From Candidatus Alcium sp. F082 (lineage in GTDB: Bacteria > Bacteroidota > Bacteroidia > Bacteroidales > F082): a DNA stretch of 64,000 nucleotides. The notes under the pieces were generated by a model that saw only the letters and a list, made by a program, of their open reading frames with translations, did no database searches and was not told the origin of the DNA. Below are positions 29,559-39,076 of the stretch, piece by piece. Within the stretch, counting starts at the first letter, position 1. Each line of letters begins with the position of its first letter. The position numbers and the translations under genes were made by a program. Location of the stretch: positions 1-64,000 of the forward strand of contig LPNG01000009.1 in NCBI GenBank assembly GCA_001543395.1, written 5' to 3'.

Positions 29559-30320
29559 ATGGAGATTAGAGAACGACACTTCAGCATCGATCCGGGCGAA
29601 GGGAAGAAAATGGACGGATGTCCCTATTCCACCTTCGAAGACGGACGCGATGTGAAGGATTTTATCATACCACCCAAAGGCTACGTCTTTACTGGCTTCC
29701 GTTTCGACCCTAACGCCAGCAACCAAATCTACGACGGCAAACTCATTGCCGAATATACCAAAGAGCCGTTCAACGAGACACTCAGATCCAGCTTGTGGAA
29801 GGCGCTGCTTGCCTTGGCCGTCCTGGCTGTCATCGCAGGCATCGTGCTCCTTGCCGTAGGCGTGTTCAAAGGTCCCAAGACCAACCGTCCGGCCAAGACG
29901 CCTCAGACCGAGGTGATCGCCACCGACACCCTCGCTGAAGAGACACCCGCCGTGGCAAAGGAAGAGCCTCAAAAGGTTGAAGAGCCCGTCGCCCCTGCCG
30001 AAGAGCCCGAAGCAGAGCCCACGCCTGAGGTGAAAGAAGAAGAAAAGCCTGTCGCCGCCACGCCTGCCAGCCCATTCCAAAAGGAATTCTGGGATATGAT
30101 CCACAGACGTGAGGTGCGCATGGACCCGTACGACAGCCTATACAAGGCCAACCGCAACCAGGTGGAAGGCGAAGAATACGACTACCTGCGCTTCATCATC
30201 CTGAAGGACTTCCCCTCCTTCAAAGAATGGAGCGGTAAGCTGCGCAACATCTCCCCGTCGGATGCCGAACAGATTCAAGACATCAGCACGTTGAAGGAGA
30301 AGATCAAAGCAACAGAATAA
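29559..30320 (+). CDS. Single-TM protein with Pro/Glu-rich linker, unknown function
   Basis: TM ALLALAVLAVIAGIVLLAVGVF followed by PE-rich segment. Confidence 0.5.
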   Translation: MEIRERHFSIDPGEGKKMDGCPYSTFEDGRDVKDFIIPPKGYVFTGFRFDPNASNQIYDGKLIAEYTKEPFNETLRSSLWKALLALAVLAVIAGIVLLAVGVFKGPKTNRPAKTPQTEVIATDTLAEETPAVAKEEPQKVEEPVAPAEEPEAEPTPEVKEEEKPVAATPASPFQKEFWDMIHRREVRMDPYDSLYKANRNQVEGEEYDYLRFIILKDFPSFKEWSGKLRNISPSDAEQIQDISTLKEKIKATE

Positions 30321-30353
30321 AATCATCATACAAAAACAAAAACATTTCAAGAA

Positions 30354-33218
30354 ATGATCAGAAACAACTTCATCAAACGCCACAACGGCCCCACCGCATC
30401 GGATGCTGAAAAGATGCTCAAGGTCATCGGCGTGAAATCGCAAGAACAACTTGTCGACGAAATCATCGCTCCCGAGATTCGTCTGCCGAAAGACCTCAAC
30501 ATCGGCGAGGGCATGAGCGAATACGAAGTCATCAGCCACCTCAAGGCTCTGGGTGCCAAGAACAAGCAGTTCCGCAGCTACATCGGCTTGGGCTACTACA
30601 ACACCATCACCCCTGGCGTCATCATGCGCAACATCCTTGAGAACCCGGGCTGGTACACCTCTTATACCCCCTACCAAGCTGAGATCTCTCAAGGCCGTCT
30701 CGAAGCCCTCGTGAACTACCAGACCGTCATCAGCGACCTCACCGCCCTGCCGTTGGCCAACGCCAGCCTGCTCGACGAAGGCACCGCCGCCGCCGAAGCC
30801 ATGCTGATGTTCTGGCACGCCCGCAGCCGCGCCCAGGTGAAAGCAGGCGTGAAGAAGTTCTTCGTCGCCAACGACGTGTTCCCACAGACCATCGAAGTCA
30901 TCAAGACCCGCGCCCACTTCCAAGGCATCGAGGTGGTGATCGACGACATCAACAAGTTCGACTGCAGCGAGGAATACTTCGGCGTGCTGATCCAGTGCCC
31001 CAACCAGTTTGGTGAGATCGTTGATAACCGCGCCAAGGTCGCCGCATGGAAAGAGAAAGGCATGCAAGTGGCCGTCGCCGCCGACCTTTTGAGCCTCACC
31101 CTCATCACGCCTCCCGGCGAATGGGGTGCCGACGTAGTACTCGGTTCCAACCAGCGTTTCGGTTTGCCGATGGGATTCGGCGGTCCTCATGCCGGTTACT
31201 TCGCCACCACTGAGGCCTACAAGCGTGAGATGCCCGGCCGTATCATCGGCATCAGCGTCGACGCCCTGGGCAACCCCGCCTACCGTCTGGCCTTGCAGAC
31301 CCGTGAGCAGCACATCAAGCGCGAGCGCGCCACGTCGAACATCTGTACCGCACAAGCTTTGCTCGCCATCATGTCGGGATTCTACGCCTTGTATCATGGT
31401 CCGGAGGGCTTGATCGAAATCGCTCATCACATCAACTGCCTCGCCGGCAAGCTGACCTCAGAGCTGGCCAAACTCGGCGTGAAGCAGCTCAACAAATACT
31501 TCTTCGACACGCTGTTGTTCGAACTGCCCGAAGGCGCTTGCACCTGCAAGGTGAAGGAAGCCGCCGAGAAACACGGCATGAACTTCCGTATCATCGACAA
31601 GCAACACTTCGGCATCAGCATCGACGAGACCACGGCTCGTGAGGACATCAACGAAATCGGTCAGGTCGTCGCCGAAGCCCTTGGCAAGCAACACGAGGAG
31701 CTCGTCTGCGACCCGAACTGCCAGAAGTTCAGCGGCATCCCTGCCGAGATGCAGCGTACCTCCAAGTTCATGCAGGCCCCGATGTTCTTCAAGTACCGCA
31801 GCGAGACCGACATGATGCGTTACATGAAGAAGCTCGAGAACCGCGACCTCAGCCTCAACCGCTGCATGATCCCGCTGGGCTCCTGCACCATGAAGCTGAA
31901 CCCCGCCACTTCGATGTATGCCCTCAGCTGGCCTGAGTTCGGCAACATCCACCCCTTCGTCCCCGCCGACCAAGCGGAAGGCTACCTCGAACTCATCGCC
32001 GAGATGGAGAAAGACCTCTGCGAAATCACGGGCTTCAAGGGCATGAGCTTCATGCCTAACTCGGGTGCCAGCGGCGAATATGCCGGTCTGCTCACTATCC
32101 GTCGTTACCAAGAGGCCAACGGTCAGGGTCACAGAAATATCTGCTTGATCCCTGCCTCTGCCCACGGCACCAACCCCGCCTCTGCCGCCATGGCTGGCAT
32201 GCAGGTGGTGGTGGTTGCCTGCGACGAACACGGTAACATCAACCTTGAAGACGCCAAGGCCAAGGCCGAGCAATACAAGGACAACCTGGCTGCCTTTATG
32301 GTCACCTATCCCTCGACCCACGGCATCTACGAGGACGGCATCCGCACCCTCGTGAAGATCGTTCACGACAACGGCGGCCAAGTCTACATGGACGGCGCCA
32401 ACATGAACGCCCAAGTCGGTCTGACCAGCCCCGGTTACATCGGTGCCGACGTCTGCCACCTCAACCTGCACAAGACCTTCGCCATCCCGCACGGCGGTGG
32501 CGGTCCTGGCGTAGGCCCCATCGGCGTGGCCGAACACCTGAAGCCCTACCTGCCCTCGCACATCCTGTTCCACTGCGGTGGCGAAAAGCAGGAAGGCGCT
32601 GTTTCAGCCGCTCCGTTCGGTAGCGCTCAGATCCTCACCATCACCTACTGCTACATCAAGATGCTGGGCGGTGAAGGCCTGAAGAAAGCCACCATGGGTG
32701 CCATCATGAATGCCAACTACCTGAAGGAAAGACTGAAGGACTACTACCCGATCCTGTATACCGGCAACCACGGCCATGTGGCTCACGAGATGATCCTCGA
32801 CATCAACGGCATCAATAAGACTGTTGGTGTGGCCGCCATCGACATCGCCAAGCGTTTGATGGACTTCGGCTTCCACGCTCCTACCGTGGCCTTCCCGGTG
32901 CACGAGACCCTGATGGTGGAACCCACTGAGAGCGAGCCTATCGCCGAGCTTGACCGCTTCGTCGAAGCCATGATCCAGATCCGCAAGGAGATCAAGGACA
33001 TCGAGGACGGCAAGGCCGAAAAGGGCAACAACATCATCAGCCACGCTCCTTACACCGCCGAGATGCTGATGGCTGACAAGTGGGAGTTCCCCTTCAGCCG
33101 TCAAGAGGCCGGCTTCCCGATGAAGAGCGACGTTCAGGACAAGTACTTCCCGCACGTCACCCGCGTCGACGATGCCTATGGCGACAGAAATCTGGTTTGC
33201 AAGTTCTCTGCTGAATAA
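30354..33218 (+). CDS. gcvP: Glycine dehydrogenase (aminomethyl-transferring), P protein
   Basis: Full-length 954 aa; FIGxGYYNT-like SYIGLGYYNTITPGVI; PLP-Lys region NLHKTFAIPHGGGGPGVGPIG. Confidence 0.97.
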   Translation: MIRNNFIKRHNGPTASDAEKMLKVIGVKSQEQLVDEIIAPEIRLPKDLNIGEGMSEYEVISHLKALGAKNKQFRSYIGLGYYNTITPGVIMRNILENPGWYTSYTPYQAEISQGRLEALVNYQTVISDLTALPLANASLLDEGTAAAEAMLMFWHARSRAQVKAGVKKFFVANDVFPQTIEVIKTRAHFQGIEVVIDDINKFDCSEEYFGVLIQCPNQFGEIVDNRAKVAAWKEKGMQVAVAADLLSLTLITPPGEWGADVVLGSNQRFGLPMGFGGPHAGYFATTEAYKREMPGRIIGISVDALGNPAYRLALQTREQHIKRERATSNICTAQALLAIMSGFYALYHGPEGLIEIAHHINCLAGKLTSELAKLGVKQLNKYFFDTLLFELPEGACTCKVKEAAEKHGMNFRIIDKQHFGISIDETTAREDINEIGQVVAEALGKQHEELVCDPNCQKFSGIPAEMQRTSKFMQAPMFFKYRSETDMMRYMKKLENRDLSLNRCMIPLGSCTMKLNPATSMYALSWPEFGNIHPFVPADQAEGYLELIAEMEKDLCEITGFKGMSFMPNSGASGEYAGLLTIRRYQEANGQGHRNICLIPASAHGTNPASAAMAGMQVVVVACDEHGNINLEDAKAKAEQYKDNLAAFMVTYPSTHGIYEDGIRTLVKIVHDNGGQVYMDGANMNAQVGLTSPGYIGADVCHLNLHKTFAIPHGGGGPGVGPIGVAEHLKPYLPSHILFHCGGEKQEGAVSAAPFGSAQILTITYCYIKMLGGEGLKKATMGAIMNANYLKERLKDYYPILYTGNHGHVAHEMILDINGINKTVGVAAIDIAKRLMDFGFHAPTVAFPVHETLMVEPTESEPIAELDRFVEAMIQIRKEIKDIEDGKAEKGNNIISHAPYTAEMLMADKWEFPFSRQEAGFPMKSDVQDKYFPHVTRVDDAYGDRNLVCKFSAE

Positions 33219-33224
33219 GGAATT

Positions 33225-33257
33225 GTTTCACGCAGAATACGCAGAATACGCAGAATG
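33225..33257. repeat. GTTTCACGCAGAATACGCAGAATACGCAGAATG repeat, same family as 207-340
   Basis: Shares ATTGTTTCACGCAGAATnCGCAGAA with the reverse complement of the 47-bp repeat. Confidence 0.8.
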
Positions 33258-33292
33258 AAAAAAAATCGCAACCTGAAGGTTGCGATTTTTTT
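33258..33292. terminator. Bidirectional rho-independent terminator
   Basis: AAAAAAATCGCAACC-TGAA-GGTTGCGATTTTTTT. Confidence 0.9.
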
Positions 33293-33299
33293 CATTTTG

Positions 33300-33542
33300 T
33301 CATTCTCCTTGATAATCGACCAAAATCTCGTAATTCTCAAAGACGATCACTTCTCCAGCGGTGATCTTCGCCCGCTTGCGGGTCTCCACCTCGCCGTTGC
33401 GGAGCACCATGCCCGCTGTGACGACCTCTTGGGCCTCAGCGCCCGAATACACCACATCGCAGGCCTTCAGCAACGAAATCAAAGGGATGAAGTCCTCACC
33501 TTCACGAAGCGTGAAAAGGATTCTGTTGAGCTTTTTTGCCAT
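33300..33542 (-). CDS. Small S4 RNA-binding domain protein
   Basis: FIPLISLLKACDVVYSGAEAQEVVTAGMVLRNGEVETRKRAKI. Confidence 0.8.
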   Translation of the reverse strand: MAKKLNRILFTLREGEDFIPLISLLKACDVVYSGAEAQEVVTAGMVLRNGEVETRKRAKITAGEVIVFENYEILVDYQGE

Positions 33543-33543
33543 A

Positions 33544-34494
33544 TCAATTTGATTTAGGGATTTGCAATCGTTCAGCCTGCTTCCTCTCGGTATGCCTTGC
33601 CATCAGTTCCAACAGATACACCGACAGGCCACCCCAAACCGCCATCACAACAGCAATGAGCAACTCAGTGTTCCAATTCGGAAGATGAAACACATAATCC
33701 ATCATGTCGGCAGTGGGTTCCTTCCACGGATAGACCACGGGCAGACTGCCCAGCATGAAACCTGCCAACACCGACAAGGTGGAATCGCGGTAGTCACGCA
33801 TGAGCCACGAAAGCAAGTGCGAGAACGAAATGATACTCACTATCGCGCCCAATACGAACGGGAAAAGAATTCTTGCTCCATGCATAAATGTAGACGCCTT
33901 AGTCAAAGCAGGAATCGCCTCAGTGACAATCAGTTCGTAGTTGCCCATTAACAACATGAGGTGAGAGCCGGATACCCCAGGCACCACCATGCCCGTAGCT
34001 CCGACGATACCACAAAGGAAGAGATAGAGGAAATTATCGTTTGAATACGGGTTCGACTTGATGGACAACAAAAACGAAACCGCCAAGCCCAACAGAAGCA
34101 ACACCACGTTCTTGACATTTACCTTTTCGATGCGCTTCATCACATATATCACCGAAGCAATAATGAGACCGATGAAAAACGACCAAGTGTACACCTCGTA
34201 TGATTTCAGTGTTTGCTTTAGGAAGATGGCCGTCAGCACCATTCCCACCAAAAGCCCCAACACAATGGTTACCAAGAACTTGAAATCAGTACGGCGAGCA
34301 AACTCACCGAATTGCCCTTTGTTTAAAAACTTGAAGTTCTTGTGATTCAACGACTTAATAGCATTGACAAAGCGCTCGAATACGCCAAGAATCAGCGAAG
34401 CCGTACCACTCGATACGGGAAACACATTTACGGCTCCCATGATCATGCCTTTGATGAAATCCTTTATAGAAAGCCACATTTCAAGCATCGCCAA
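33544..34494 (-). CDS. DUF368 membrane protein (PopT-like undecaprenyl-phosphate translocase family)
   Basis: IKGMIMGAVNVFPVSSGTASLILGVFERF; GATGMVVPGVSGSHLMLLMGNY. Confidence 0.88.
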   Translation of the reverse strand: MAMLEMWLSIKDFIKGMIMGAVNVFPVSSGTASLILGVFERFVNAIKSLNHKNFKFLNKGQFGEFARRTDFKFLVTIVLGLLVGMVLTAIFLKQTLKSYEVYTWSFFIGLIIASVIYVMKRIEKVNVKNVVLLLLGLAVSFLLSIKSNPYSNDNFLYLFLCGIVGATGMVVPGVSGSHLMLLMGNYELIVTEAIPALTKASTFMHGARILFPFVLGAIVSIISFSHLLSWLMRDYRDSTLSVLAGFMLGSLPVVYPWKEPTADMMDYVFHLPNWNTELLIAVVMAVWGGLSVYLLELMARHTERKQAERLQIPKSN

Positions 34495-34592
34495 TGCAAT
34501 TTATTTCAAAACACAAAAATACGACAAAAATTGTAACCATAGGAAGATTTCATGATTCTAGTCAAAATGGTGCCATTTCATTGTAAATTTCT

Positions 34593-34600
34593 TATCTTTG
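34593..34600 (+). promoter_or_regulatory. Bacteroidetes -7 element TATCTTTG
   Basis: TAnnTTTG 19 bp before ATG 34619. Confidence 0.5.
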
Positions 34601-34618
34601 CATCCATAAACAAAGATC

Positions 34619-34882
34619 ATGACAGAAGAAAAAGTCGACTATCCACAGAACTTCGACATCAAGCTGATCATCGCCGCTGAGATTGCCATGGAAGAAGCCA
34701 AGCGCAACATCAGCAGGGCACTCAGCGAGAGTCAGACCGTGCACAGCTTCGTCAACGTGAGAAGCAGCGGCAAAGGCAACTACATCAGCTATTGCTACAA
34801 CATCGACATCGAAAGCAAAGAGCACCTCGAGCGCACCTATGCCCTGCTCAGGACCATACCTGGACTCAAATTCGCCCTATGA
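34619..34882 (+). CDS. DUF493 (YbeD-like) family protein
   Basis: 87 aa ACT-like; VRSSGKGNYISYCYNIDIESKEHLERTYALLRTIPGLKFAL. Confidence 0.75.
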   Translation: MTEEKVDYPQNFDIKLIIAAEIAMEEAKRNISRALSESQTVHSFVNVRSSGKGNYISYCYNIDIESKEHLERTYALLRTIPGLKFAL

Positions 34883-35157
34883 CAAAAGCCTATTCCATAA
34901 GAATCTACGGCCGTGTGTTCAACGTTGGGTTTCGGCGCTATGTGCACCGCTACGGGTTGCAATGCAACGTGACGGGCTATGTGGAGAACGACCATACAGA
35001 CGACTGTGTCCACATCGAAGCCGAAGGCGATGAAAAAGACCTCGACCGCTTCACCTTGCTCTGCGGCGAAGGCACACCTTATTCATTTATCACCGACATG
35101 AAGATTGAGGCGGTGGCGCCGACGGGAAAATACGATGATTTTATGGAAATACGATGA
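34879..35157 (+). CDS. Acylphosphatase
   Basis: IYGRVFNVGFRRYVHRYGLQCNVTGYVEN; ATGA overlap with previous gene. Confidence 0.88.
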   Translation: MTKAYSIRIYGRVFNVGFRRYVHRYGLQCNVTGYVENDHTDDCVHIEAEGDEKDLDRFTLLCGEGTPYSFITDMKIEAVAPTGKYDDFMEIR

Positions 35158-35166
35158 TTAAAAACA

Positions 35167-35188
35167 GGGCGAACACACAGGTTCGCCC
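35167..35188. repeat. GGGCGAACACACAGGTTCGCCC hairpin
   Basis: 8-bp perfect inverted repeat, context AGGGCGAACACACAGGTTCGCCCCTACA. Confidence 0.75.
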
Positions 35189-35199
35189 CTACATACCGA

Positions 35200-35226
35200 C
35201 TCTAAACTCTAAACTCTAAACTAAAC
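35200..35226. repeat. Heptanucleotide microsatellite (CTCTAAA)x3 + CTAAAC
   Basis: Direct reading; ends just before ATG 35230. Confidence 0.85.
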
Positions 35227-35229
35227 AAA

Positions 35230-35934
35230 ATGATAGACTTCTCCAAAATCCTCTTCCTCGACATTGAGACAACCTCGCAAGAGAAGGCATACGACCAACT
35301 CAACGAACGGATGCAGAAACTATGGGACAAGAAGGCAGAGCAACTCAACCGCGACAATCCCGAACTCAAGCCTTCCGACATCTATGACCGTGCCGCCATC
35401 TACGCTGAATTCGGCAAGATCGTATGCATCTCGGTGGGATTCTTCAACGGCAACCGTTTCCGTCTGAAGTCGTTTTACGGCCACGACGAGAAAGCCCTGC
35501 TCAACGACTTCGCCTACATGCTGAACCGTTACTACGACTACCCCGATGCCCAGCTCTGCGCCCACAACGGGAAGGAATTCGACTTCCCCTACATCGCCCG
35601 CAGGATGCTCATCAATGGCATACAGATCCCCAAAGTACTGCAAGTGGCAGGCAAGAAACCCTGGGAAACCAACTTCATCGATACCATGGAGCTATGGAAG
35701 TTCGGCGACTTTAAGAGCTACACCTCCTTGGACCTGCTCTGCGCCATCCTTGACATACCCACCCCGAAAGACGACATCAACGGCAGCGAAGTAGGCCGCG
35801 TCTACTGGCAGGATAACGACCTCGAACGCATCAAGACCTACTGCCAGAAGGACGTGCTGGCCATCGCCCAACTCATGCGCCGTTTCAACTACCTGCCCCT
35901 CATCCCTGACGACTGCGTGGACTACACCAACTGA
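35230..35934 (+). CDS. Predicted 3'-5' exonuclease (DnaQ/PolB-exo-like)
   Basis: ILFLDIETTSQ, CAHNGKEFDFPYIARR, YCQKDVLAIAQL. Confidence 0.85.
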   Translation: MIDFSKILFLDIETTSQEKAYDQLNERMQKLWDKKAEQLNRDNPELKPSDIYDRAAIYAEFGKIVCISVGFFNGNRFRLKSFYGHDEKALLNDFAYMLNRYYDYPDAQLCAHNGKEFDFPYIARRMLINGIQIPKVLQVAGKKPWETNFIDTMELWKFGDFKSYTSLDLLCAILDIPTPKDDINGSEVGRVYWQDNDLERIKTYCQKDVLAIAQLMRRFNYLPLIPDDCVDYTN

Positions 35935-35936
35935 GC

Positions 35937-37400
35937 ATGCACATCCTCTCAAAATCGACTTATATCAAGGGCTTACAATGCGAGAAGGCATTGTACATGC
36001 AGAAGAAACACCCTTATCTACGCGACAAACTCAGCATCGAGCAAAGGGCCAGGTTCCAACGCGGCACCGATGTCGGCGTGCTGGCTCATGAGGTCTTCCC
36101 TGGCGGCATCGACATGTCGCCCAACTCACCCTCGCAGTTCCCCAAGAAGGTGCAAGAGACGATGGAGAACCTCAGCAACCCAGAAGTCAATGTGATGTAT
36201 GAGGCTGTGTTTCAGCATAACGACACGCTCATCATGCTCGACATACTGGTCCGCGATGGTGACCGTTGGTTGGCGGTGGAAGTGAAGAGCTCCCTGCGAC
36301 TCAGCGACACCTATTATAATGATGCCGCACTGCAGTATTATGTGTTGCACGGTTGCGGGGTGCCACTCAGCGACTTCCGCCTCATGTACCTCAACGGCGA
36401 CTACGTGAAAGACGGCCCCATCGACGTGAAGCAGCTGTTCAAGATGGAGTCGGCCATGGATTATGTCGTTGAGCGAGAGGACTTTGTGGCGCAAAATGTG
36501 GAACGATTGAAAGCAGTTGTGGCACTGCCCCATTCCCCCGTCGTCAACATCGGGACGCAATGCCACAACCCCTACCCTTGTGACTTTCAGGGACATTGCT
36601 GGAAACTCATCCCGAAAAACAGCTTCCTCTTCACCACCGCGATGGACGACGAAGCCTTGTTCCAAAGCTATTTCAACGGGGTGAACACCAACGCCAAGAT
36701 GCTGCAGGTGCTGGATCCTGATTCCGAGGAAGCCCATCAGATCGAGGCTTTGGAGACCAATTCGTTTTACATTGATTATAAAACACTTTACTCATTAGCG
36801 CCACAACCCAAACCCAAGTCGGTGGCTTTCTTGAACCTGCTGCTCGACCGCCCCGCCGTACCCGAACTCGACGGCACTCGGCCTTACGAGGAGATGATTT
36901 TGGCTTTCGCTTTGCAAGGAGAGCATGAGCAGGACGCAGCCATAGATCCCATGCCGCCCACAGGCCCACGCAGGGATGACATGGCTGCTGAAAACTGTTT
37001 CGTTTGGGACTGCTTCGACGACCACAACCGCTGGAAAGAAGCCATCGGTTTGCTCATCGAGAGACTCTCGCGTTACGAGCTCATCGTCTGCTTCACACCC
37101 CAAAACCTCACCACCACCCTGCTCCGTCACGAGATCATCCAGAACCAAAACGTGGGCTACAAAATCTTCAACCTCTACGAGGTGCTGCAAGAGGCCAATT
37201 TTTACCATCCGGCCATCAAACGGGGGCTCACTTTGCAACGTCTTGAGACAGCCCTTTTTGACGAGGCTAAGCTCTTCGAACACAGCCGAATTCTCCTTGA
37301 AGCCACCAGCAACGACCTCATAGGTTATCAACAGGCACGCGAAGACTTAATCACTGAGAATAAAGTCGTTGCAAATACTTATCAACATCTTTTCAAGTAG
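35937..37400 (+). CDS. DUF2779 protein with Cas4-like PD-(D/E)XK Fe-S nuclease domain
   Basis: GLQCEKALY, LDILVRDGDRWLAVEVKSS, CHNPYPCDFQGHCW cysteine cluster. Confidence 0.82.
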   Translation: MHILSKSTYIKGLQCEKALYMQKKHPYLRDKLSIEQRARFQRGTDVGVLAHEVFPGGIDMSPNSPSQFPKKVQETMENLSNPEVNVMYEAVFQHNDTLIMLDILVRDGDRWLAVEVKSSLRLSDTYYNDAALQYYVLHGCGVPLSDFRLMYLNGDYVKDGPIDVKQLFKMESAMDYVVEREDFVAQNVERLKAVVALPHSPVVNIGTQCHNPYPCDFQGHCWKLIPKNSFLFTTAMDDEALFQSYFNGVNTNAKMLQVLDPDSEEAHQIEALETNSFYIDYKTLYSLAPQPKPKSVAFLNLLLDRPAVPELDGTRPYEEMILAFALQGEHEQDAAIDPMPPTGPRRDDMAAENCFVWDCFDDHNRWKEAIGLLIERLSRYELIVCFTPQNLTTTLLRHEIIQNQNVGYKIFNLYEVLQEANFYHPAIKRGLTLQRLETALFDEAKLFEHSRILLEATSNDLIGYQQAREDLITENKVVANTYQHLFK

Positions 37401-37446
37401 TTGATAACTTCCTTTGCTACTTCAAATGGGGTCGCGGAATAATCCG

Positions 37447-37454
37447 TATTTTTG
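37447..37454 (+). promoter_or_regulatory. Bacteroidetes -7 element TATTTTTG upstream of dnaB
   Basis: TAnnTTTG consensus. Confidence 0.5.
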
Positions 37455-37508
37455 CCCTTTGAAATCGTAGATTAGACGAAGTCAAAACGAACAAAGAAAT
37501 CCTTTTTT

Positions 37509-39065
37509 ATGCCTAACGATATTACTACACGCCGTCCTTTTGGCGACACTGCCAAGCGCAATTTGATGACCGCCGAACAAGTTTTTGCCAACCAAGGCCG
37601 CATCCCTCCACAGGCCACCGACCTCGAAGAAGTCGTGCTCGGTGCCCTCATGCTGGAAAAAGATGCCGTCAATGAAGTGATCGACATATTGACGCCCGAA
37701 GCCTTCTATCTCGACAAGCACCAGAAGATCTTCGCAGCCATCAAAGCCTTATTCGGAAAATCAGAACCCGTCGATATCCTTACCGTCACAAACGAGCTCA
37801 AGCAACGTGGCGAGTTGGAGATGGTGGGGGGAGCCTATTACATCTCGAAGCTCACCAACCGCGTCGTGTCGGCGGCCAACATCGAATACCACGCCCGTAT
37901 CATCATGCAGAAGCACATCCAGCGTCAGCTGATCCTGCTTTCATCCGAGATGATCCACGATGCGTTTGAAGACACCTCCGACGTGTTCGACCTGTTGGAC
38001 AAGGCCGAGAACAACCTCTTCCAGATCAGCGAGAACAACCTGCGCCGCAGCTACGACTCGATGCAGGACTTGGTGAGCAAGGCCATCCAGGAGATACAAA
38101 ACGCCAAGGATGCCGACAACAAGCTGCGCGGCGTGCCTTCGGGCTACACCGCCCTCGACGAGATCACCCAAGGCTGGCAGAAGTCGGACCTCATCATCTT
38201 GGCAGCCCGTCCCAGTATGGGTAAGACCGCCTTCGCCTTGAACCTGGCCCGCAACGCCGCCGTCCAATTCAACAAGCCCATCGCTTTCTTCTCATTGGAG
38301 ATGTCATCAGTGCAGCTGGTCACCCGTCTGATCTCAACCGAGACCTCGATCACCTCCGGAAAGTTGCGTAAAGGCGACCTAGCCGAATACGAGTGGCAAC
38401 AGCTGAACACCAAGGTCACCCCGCTGACCAACGCGCCTATCTACATCGATGACACGCCCCAGCTCTCCGTGTTCGAGTTGCGCGCCAAATGCCGACGCCT
38501 GAAACAACAGCATGACATTCAGATGGTCTTCATCGACTACCTGCAACTCATGACCGCAAAAGGCGACAAGGGCCTCAACCGTGAGCAGGAAATCAGCACC
38601 ATCTCGCGTTCGCTGAAGAGCTTGGCCAAGGAGTTGGAAATCCCCGTGTTGGCACTCTCCCAATTGAGTCGTAGCGTGGAGCAACGTCCCGGCTCCAAGA
38701 AGCCCATCCTCTCCGACTTGCGTGAGTCGGGCGCCATCGAACAGGATGCCGACATGGTAATGTTCATCTATCGTCCCGAATACTACAAAGAGGGAGTGGA
38801 TGAGGAAAACAAGGTCCCAGGTTACACCATCATCGACATTGCCAAGCACCGTAATGGTAAGCTGGGTGAGGTGGAGCTGAGATTCGTCGGCCAATATACC
38901 CGCTTCGAAGAATTGGAACATGGTTCCGAAAGCAACTATTATAGCGGCGTCAGTCCCAACAGCCAGTTCGACCAGCCACAGGTTTACAGCTCCAAGATGA
39001 ACAACGAGAATGGCATGGAGTCCTATACCCCTTCCATCACCACAGATGAGTCCACCCCCTTCTAA
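37509..39065 (+). CDS. dnaB: Replicative DNA helicase
   Basis: PPQATDLEEVVLGALML, AARPSMGKTAFALN, FIDYLQLM, LSQLSRSVEQRPGSKKPILSDLRESG. Confidence 0.97.
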   Translation: MPNDITTRRPFGDTAKRNLMTAEQVFANQGRIPPQATDLEEVVLGALMLEKDAVNEVIDILTPEAFYLDKHQKIFAAIKALFGKSEPVDILTVTNELKQRGELEMVGGAYYISKLTNRVVSAANIEYHARIIMQKHIQRQLILLSSEMIHDAFEDTSDVFDLLDKAENNLFQISENNLRRSYDSMQDLVSKAIQEIQNAKDADNKLRGVPSGYTALDEITQGWQKSDLIILAARPSMGKTAFALNLARNAAVQFNKPIAFFSLEMSSVQLVTRLISTETSITSGKLRKGDLAEYEWQQLNTKVTPLTNAPIYIDDTPQLSVFELRAKCRRLKQQHDIQMVFIDYLQLMTAKGDKGLNREQEISTISRSLKSLAKELEIPVLALSQLSRSVEQRPGSKKPILSDLRESGAIEQDADMVMFIYRPEYYKEGVDEENKVPGYTIIDIAKHRNGKLGEVELRFVGQYTRFEELEHGSESNYYSGVSPNSQFDQPQVYSSKMNNENGMESYTPSITTDESTPF

Positions 39066-39076
39066 ACGATTGAGCC

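Noticed and set aside
30138-31430. 430-aa minus-strand ORF opposite gcvP
   Set aside because: Shadow ORF over a highly conserved gene; no supporting signals
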